Below are positions 7,533 to 10,858 of a stretch of 10,858 bases of DNA, one piece after another. Location: positions 1-10,858 of the forward strand of contig JAGIAF010000099.1 in the NCBI GenBank assembly GCA_017745015.1, read 5' to 3'. The notes beneath the pieces are model-generated. The model searched no databases and was not told where the DNA came from. It saw only the letters and a list, made by a program, of their open reading frames with translations. The translations under genes and the position numbers were made by a program. Source of the DNA: Bdellovibrio sp. (GTDB lineage Bacteria; Bdellovibrionota; Bdellovibrionia; Bdellovibrionales; Bdellovibrionaceae). Every line of letters begins with the position of its first letter. Positions within the stretch are counted from its first letter, which is position 1.

Positions 7533-7985
7533 TTAGTAAAGATCGCGAGAGTCTTGGTCGTCTTGGTAAACCGGACCAGAAGTATCACCAGTGCTCTCTT
7601 TGTAGATAACAGCGCGAGTGTTGTTCAAAGAGGGGTGGAATACTTGAACTACGCAACCGCTGTTTTCAGCGCCTGGAGTCCAGATAACTTTAGCTTCGAA
7701 GCTTTGTGTGAAAGTATTTGAAGCTGCATCGTAAGAAGACTCAAGCAAGTTTGTTTTAATAACTTGGCATTTGAAGCCCGCAACTTGGTCAATCACGGCT
7801 GCTTTTGGAGCGACTGTTTGACCAACGTTTTTAACAACCACACGCAAAGAAATAACACCATCTTGGTTAGAAGCTTGAACCGCTTCCACGTAAGTAGCTT
7901 TGTCATCAAGATTTGTATAATTAGTGCTGTAAGCAAATGCAGAACCAGCCATCAAAAGAGTCACAACGAAAGAAACCATTTTCAT
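7533..7985 (-). CDS. Small secreted protein of unknown function
   Basis: The 150-residue product starts with a clear Sec signal peptide, MKMVSFVVTLLMAGSAFA, with likely cleavage AFA|YS after residue 18. The mature part is about 132 residues, looks beta-rich, and has two cysteines (Cys73, Cys111) that could form a disulfide in the periplasm. The segment ISLRVVVKNVGQTVAPKAAV resembles the strand pattern of Ig-like CARDB-type domains, but this is only an impression. The C-terminus is acidic and hydrophilic (QDDQDSRDLY). I do not recognise the family. The ATG (7983-7985) is preceded by GGAGT (7991-7995) at five bases, the best ribosome binding site in this half of the window. The gene sits between lepB-2 and lepB-1. 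With its own upstream gap and good RBS it is probably expressed well and independently, and it is presumably a substrate of a neighbouring peptidase. Confidence 0.85.
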   Translation of the reverse strand: MKMVSFVVTLLMAGSAFAYSTNYTNLDDKATYVEAVQASNQDGVISLRVVVKNVGQTVAPKAAVIDQVAGFKCQVIKTNLLESSYDAASNTFTQSFEAKVIWTPGAENSGCVVQVFHPSLNNTRAVIYKESTGDTSGPVYQDDQDSRDLY

Positions 7986-8021
7986 GATTCACTCCAAAAT
8001 AAGTGGGTTAATAGATGCCTC

Positions 8022-8030
8022 TACATAGCA
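8022..8030 (-). promoter_or_regulatory. Possible extended -10 promoter element
   Basis: The minus strand reads TGCTATGTA, close to the extended -10 pattern TGnTATAAT. It lies 37 bases before the start codon of the secreted-protein gene. No convincing -35 element is visible at the right distance. The call rests mainly on position in the only sizeable gap of the lepB cluster. Confidence 0.3.
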
Positions 8031-8083
8031 TAGAACCCCCACAAACTCAGTGCACAGCGTTATGGGCTGTAATTTCCTCAGGC

Positions 8084-8118
8084 AATTTTATCAAATGTTA
8101 AAATAATTTGATAAAATT
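8084..8118. repeat. 13-bp perfect AT-rich inverted repeat between lepB-2 and the secreted-protein gene
   Basis: AATTTTATCAAAT (8084-8096) and its exact complement ATTTGATAAAATT (8106-8118) flank a 9-bp spacer. The dyad lies 39 bp beyond the lepB-2 stop and about 100 bp upstream of the secreted-protein start. The stem is almost all A/T and no T-run follows it on the minus strand, so it is a poor classical terminator. A protein-binding operator or an RNA 3'-end structure are the main options. The rest of this 172-bp gap (7986-8157) holds only the RBS and the possible promoter. Confidence 0.7.
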
Positions 8119-8157
8119 CCCGTTACTTTTCAAGTAGTTAAGAATCAGACTCAGATC

Positions 8158-8868
8158 CTAGTGTAGGACTTCGAAGAGGCGATTCCATCGCATTTGCGCG
8201 GGATCGCACATGAAACTCATCGTAGGCAGAGTGTTCTCGCAGGATAGCCAGATCACCCATGCGCGACCGACAATATAATCATTTTTTACGAAGCCCCAAA
8301 AACGAGAGTCGCTGGATTGATCGCGATTGTCGCCCATGAAGAAATACTGACCTTCGGGAACTTTGAAAACTTGCACGTTGGCTTCATCATCAAATTTGAA
8401 ATCCATAAAACGGATCACATGAGGAGCGCCATCGATAGCTTCTTTGTAATAGGTGAAGCCTTTTTCTGGATTGGAGAATTCGAACGGCTCCAAAGGCCAC
8501 TCTTGCCCATTCAAGGTGATGCGACCGTTTTTTACCTCAATCTCATCTCCCGGCAAACCAATCAGACGTTTTATGTAATAGACTTCAGGGTTTTCAGGGT
8601 ATTTGAAAACCACGATCTCCCCGCGTTGTGGTTTTCTCCATTGCGCGAGCCATTTATCACTGAATGGAATATGCAAACCGTAGGAGAATTTCTTTACGAG
8701 AATATGATCGTGAATCAGAAGATTGGGAATCATACTTCCCGACGGAATCACGAAGGGCTCAAAGACAGCCCAGCGTAAACCCATCACGAGCAAGATAGGA
8801 AAAAGGAACGTTAGAATCGCCTGATTCCACGTTCCTTTTAGATTTTTTTGCTCTGATGATTGATTCAT
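8158..8868 (-). CDS. lepB: Type I signal peptidase (paralogue 2)
   Basis: From the preferred ATG at 8866-8868 the protein is 236 residues. This start overlaps the TAA stop of the upstream lepB-3 (TAATG). An in-frame ATG at 8917-8919 would add 17 residues, but it lies well inside lepB-3. A hydrophobic segment at about 17-36 anchors it in the membrane. The catalytic serine box is VIPSGSMIPN (Ser45), followed by HDHILVKKFSYGLHIPFSDKW, RGEIVVFKYP, and YYIKRLIGLPGD with Lys100. GDNRDQSSDSRFWG is at 179-192. After this comes WLSCENTLPTMSFMCDP with Cys210 and Cys221, then the shared tail MRWNRLFEVLH. It is closely similar to lepB-3 across the whole core, as expected for a tandem duplication. Both active-site residues are intact, so it is probably active. 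Confidence 0.93.
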   Translation of the reverse strand: MNQSSEQKNLKGTWNQAILTFLFPILLVMGLRWAVFEPFVIPSGSMIPNLLIHDHILVKKFSYGLHIPFSDKWLAQWRKPQRGEIVVFKYPENPEVYYIKRLIGLPGDEIEVKNGRITLNGQEWPLEPFEFSNPEKGFTYYKEAIDGAPHVIRFMDFKFDDEANVQVFKVPEGQYFFMGDNRDQSSDSRFWGFVKNDYIVGRAWVIWLSCENTLPTMSFMCDPAQMRWNRLFEVLH

Positions 8869-9665
8869 TAATTTACTGGATGGAAGAAGCGAGTCCAACG
8901 AATCGTTAATGGATTGCACAAGAATGGAAGAGCTGGAATCGTCTCTTCACATGACAACCATACGAACATCGCGCGGCCCAAGATGTTTTGTTTCGGCAAG
9001 AAGCCCCATACACGACTGTCCATTGAGTTCATGCGGTTATCACCCATAACAAACAAATGATCATCAGGAACTACAACAGGACCAAAAGTTTCGTAGAAGT
9101 CGCCTTTGCGAAGAAGAATTGCGTGGTCTTTTCCATCGCCGCCTTCTTTACCTGGAGGCAAAGCTTCCCAAAACTCTACGTAGTTGTTTTTTGCATCGTT
9201 CACATTGCCATCGCGTGTGAAGTCAGCGTCACGCAACCAGTTGAAGTCGTCCATGTTAGCAGGAACTTTCTTTTCAACTGGTTTGTCGTTTACGTACAAT
9301 GTGCCGTTTTCATAATAGATCTTATCGCCCGGCTCACCGATCACGCGTTTGATGAAAAATGTGCTCATATCGCGAGGATATTTGAACACGATCACTTCGC
9401 CACGTTTTGGTTCGCTGAATTTTACCAACCAGCTTTCGCTGAATGGAACGCGCAAACCATACGTCAATTTGTTCACGAAGATATGGTCGTGAATCAACAG
9501 TGACGGAAGCATAGATCCAGATGGGATTACGTAAGCTTCAACGAAGCCCCAACGAATGAACAAAGCGATGAATACAGCCAAGAACAAAGAGCCCCAACCC
9601 TCTGTCCAAAAATGCTTCGTTCTCCAGTCCCACGGTGGTGGTTTCGGTCCTTGGTGTTTAGCCAT
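8868..9665 (-). CDS. lepB: Type I signal peptidase (paralogue 3)
   Basis: The largest of the three peptidases, at 265 residues. A proline-rich, cytoplasmic N-terminus (GPKPPPWDW) precedes a membrane segment at about 24-42. The serine box is VIPSGSMLPS (Ser51), followed by HDHIFVNKLTYGLRVPFSESW, RGEVIVFKYP, and FFIKRVIGEPGD with Lys106. A variable insertion follows at about 130-195. GDNRMNSMDSRVWG is at 208-221. WLSCEETIPALPFLCNP carries Cys239 and Cys250, and the tail is IRWTRFFHPVN. It starts four bases after the lepA stop. An AGAGGA inside the end of lepA, about nine bases before the ATG at 9663-9665, is a good ribosome binding site. lepA followed by lepB is the classic bacterial order, so this copy is the likely ancestral housekeeping LepB. 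Confidence 0.96.
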   Translation of the reverse strand: MAKHQGPKPPPWDWRTKHFWTEGWGSLFLAVFIALFIRWGFVEAYVIPSGSMLPSLLIHDHIFVNKLTYGLRVPFSESWLVKFSEPKRGEVIVFKYPRDMSTFFIKRVIGEPGDKIYYENGTLYVNDKPVEKKVPANMDDFNWLRDADFTRDGNVNDAKNNYVEFWEALPPGKEGGDGKDHAILLRKGDFYETFGPVVVPDDHLFVMGDNRMNSMDSRVWGFLPKQNILGRAMFVWLSCEETIPALPFLCNPLTIRWTRFFHPVN

Positions 9666-9669
9666 GATG

Positions 9670-10858
9670 CTAGTCCTCTACTTTCAAGATTGCCAAGAAT
9701 GCTTCCTGAGGGACGTCGACTGAGCCGACCGCCTTCATACGCTTCTTACCCTCTTTTTGTTTCTCTAAAAGCTTACGTTTACGAGAGATGTCACCGCCAT
9801 AACACTTGGCTGTAACGTCTTTTCTGATCGCACCTTGAGTTTCACGGGCGATGATTTTTGAACCGATCGCCGCTTGAATATTAATTTGGAACTGCTGACG
9901 AGGGATAAGTTCTTTCATCTTCTCAGTCAGTTTGCGACCACGAGTCACTGCTTTTGATCTGTGAACGATCAATGACAAAGCATCGATCGGCTCACCGTTG
10001 ATCAAGATATCCAATTTTACCAGGTCTGATTCTTCAAAGCCGATGAATTCGTATTCCAAAGATGCGTACCCTTTAGAAATCGATTTCAAACGGTCATAGA
10101 AATCCATAACCATTTCATTCATTGGAAGTTTGTACTCGATGATAACTTTCTTCTCGTTCACGTACTCCATTTTAAGCTGAGCGCCGCGCTTGTCTTCGCA
10201 AAGCTTCAAAATGCCGCCGATATATTCGGTCGGAGTATGCAACGTCACCTTCACGTAAGGCTCTTCAAATTTTGCAATTTTAGATTCATCCGGCATGCCT
10301 GATGGATTTTCCAACATCATCACAGTACCGTCAGTTTGAGTGATTTGGTAAACAACTGTCGGAGCTGTCGTGATCAAATCAAGATTGAACTCACGCTCCA
10401 AACGTTCTTGAACGATCTCCATGTGAAGAAGGCCCAAGAAACCGCAACGGTAACCGAAGCCCAACGCCGCTGACTTCTCAACTTCATAAGACAAAGAAGA
10501 GTCATTCAAACAAAGCTTATCAAGAGCGTCTTTCAAGCTTTCGTATTCAGAGGCTACGACTGGGAAGATACCCGCAAATACCATCGGCTTGATTCTTTGG
10601 AAACCTGCCAACGGCTCTGCAGCCGGGTGTTTTGCGCCCGTCACAGTATCACCGACTTTTACGTCACGGATATCTTTGATACCGCAGATGATAAAGCCCA
10701 CTTCGCCGGCTTCAAGAGTGTCTTGAGGAGCTGGGAATGGTTTGTATTTACCCATACGCAAAACTTCATAGTCACGATCCGTGGCCATGAATTTGATTTT
10801 ATCGCCTTTTTTGATTGTGCCATCGACCATACGAACCAGGACGACAACGCCTTGGTAA
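9670..10858 (-). CDS. lepA: Elongation factor 4 / LepA GTPase (5' end outside window)
   Basis: LepA is a ribosome-bound GTPase related to EF-G that acts during translation stress and initiation. The visible 395 residues are the C-terminal two thirds. The G domain lies beyond the right edge. Reading begins YQGVVVLVRMVDGTIKKGDKIKF, matching domain II, so the methionine at 10828-10830 is internal and not the start. Next come the diagnostic YEVEKSAALGFGYRCGFLGLLHMEIVQERLEREF and the EF-G-like domain V region. Last is the LepA-specific C-terminal domain with KDVTAKCYGGDISRKRKLLEKQKEGKKRMK and a final VDVPQEAFLAILK. All hallmark motifs in the visible part are intact. It is followed by three signal peptidase genes on the same strand. 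Confidence 0.97.
   Translation of the reverse strand, partial: YQGVVVLVRMVDGTIKKGDKIKFMATDRDYEVLRMGKYKPFPAPQDTLEAGEVGFIICGIKDIRDVKVGDTVTGAKHPAAEPLAGFQRIKPMVFAGIFPVVASEYESLKDALDKLCLNDSSLSYEVEKSAALGFGYRCGFLGLLHMEIVQERLEREFNLDLITTAPTVVYQITQTDGTVMMLENPSGMPDESKIAKFEEPYVKVTLHTPTEYIGGILKLCEDKRGAQLKMEYVNEKKVIIEYKLPMNEMVMDFYDRLKSISKGYASLEYEFIGFEESDLVKLDILINGEPIDALSLIVHRSKAVTRGRKLTEKMKELIPRQQFQINIQAAIGSKIIARETQGAIRKDVTAKCYGGDISRKRKLLEKQKEGKKRMKAVGSVDVPQEAFLAILKVED

Noticed and set aside
7527..7547. CGCGA...TCGCG inverted repeat at the end of the secreted-protein gene as a terminator
   Set aside because: The stem is only 5 bp with an 11-base loop that includes the stop codon. The following sequence has only a broken T stretch, which is too weak to call.
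8317..9503. Two similar-looking plus-strand open frames (8317-8778 and 9057-9503)
   Set aside because: Their resemblance comes from being antisense to the same part of two paralogous lepB genes. They are not a duplicated gene of their own.
10659..10830. Start codon for lepA at 10830, and a second minus-strand frame at 10659-10847
   Set aside because: The lepA frame continues upstream of 10830 as YQGVVVLVR, matching LepA domain II, so 10830 is internal. The second frame is a shadow within lepA.

Overview
The window carries ten protein-coding genes, all on the minus strand and packed head to tail. It looks like a Gram-negative, Bdellovibrio-like (Bdellovibrionota) chromosome. That assignment is an inference from the unusual set of three type I signal peptidase genes behind lepA, the moderate base composition and the overall protein character. 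No marker gene proves it. There is no sign of phage, insertion sequence, CRISPR, tRNA or rRNA, so this is core-genome territory with several local oddities.

In transcription order (high to low coordinates) the layout is as follows. The C-terminal two thirds of lepA (EF-4) enters from the right edge. It is followed by two adjacent, clearly paralogous signal peptidase genes (here lepB-3 and lepB-2), the second starting inside the stop codon of the first. A 172-bp gap holds a 13-bp perfect AT-rich inverted repeat, a possible promoter and a good ribosome binding site for a small secreted protein of unknown function. Then come a third, more diverged signal peptidase (lepB-1), pyrB after a 35-bp gap, carA, a 215-residue uncharacterised protein, and carB after a 112-bp gap with two related hairpins. 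Last is a PhnD-type periplasmic binding protein that starts on TTG inside the carB stop codon and runs off the left edge.

Functionally there are two blocks. The lepA/lepB block serves translation and cleavage of signal peptides at the cytoplasmic membrane. The pyrB-carA-orf-carB block supplies the first two steps of pyrimidine synthesis (carbamoyl phosphate, then carbamoyl aspartate) and also carbamoyl phosphate for arginine. Stop/start overlaps tie pyrB to carA, carA to the unknown gene, and carB to the PhnD-like gene, which suggests translational coupling.

The most interesting non-coding signals are three. One is a terminator-like hairpin with a T-rich tail inside the early pyrB coding sequence. 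The second is the pair of interchangeable hairpins ahead of carB, the second with a seven-T tail, laid out like an attenuator. The third is the long AT-rich dyad ahead of the secreted-protein gene. No dramatic new defence or mobile system is visible. The best candidates for novelty are these regulatory structures, the unknown gene inserted between carA and carB, and the secreted protein embedded in a signal peptidase cluster.
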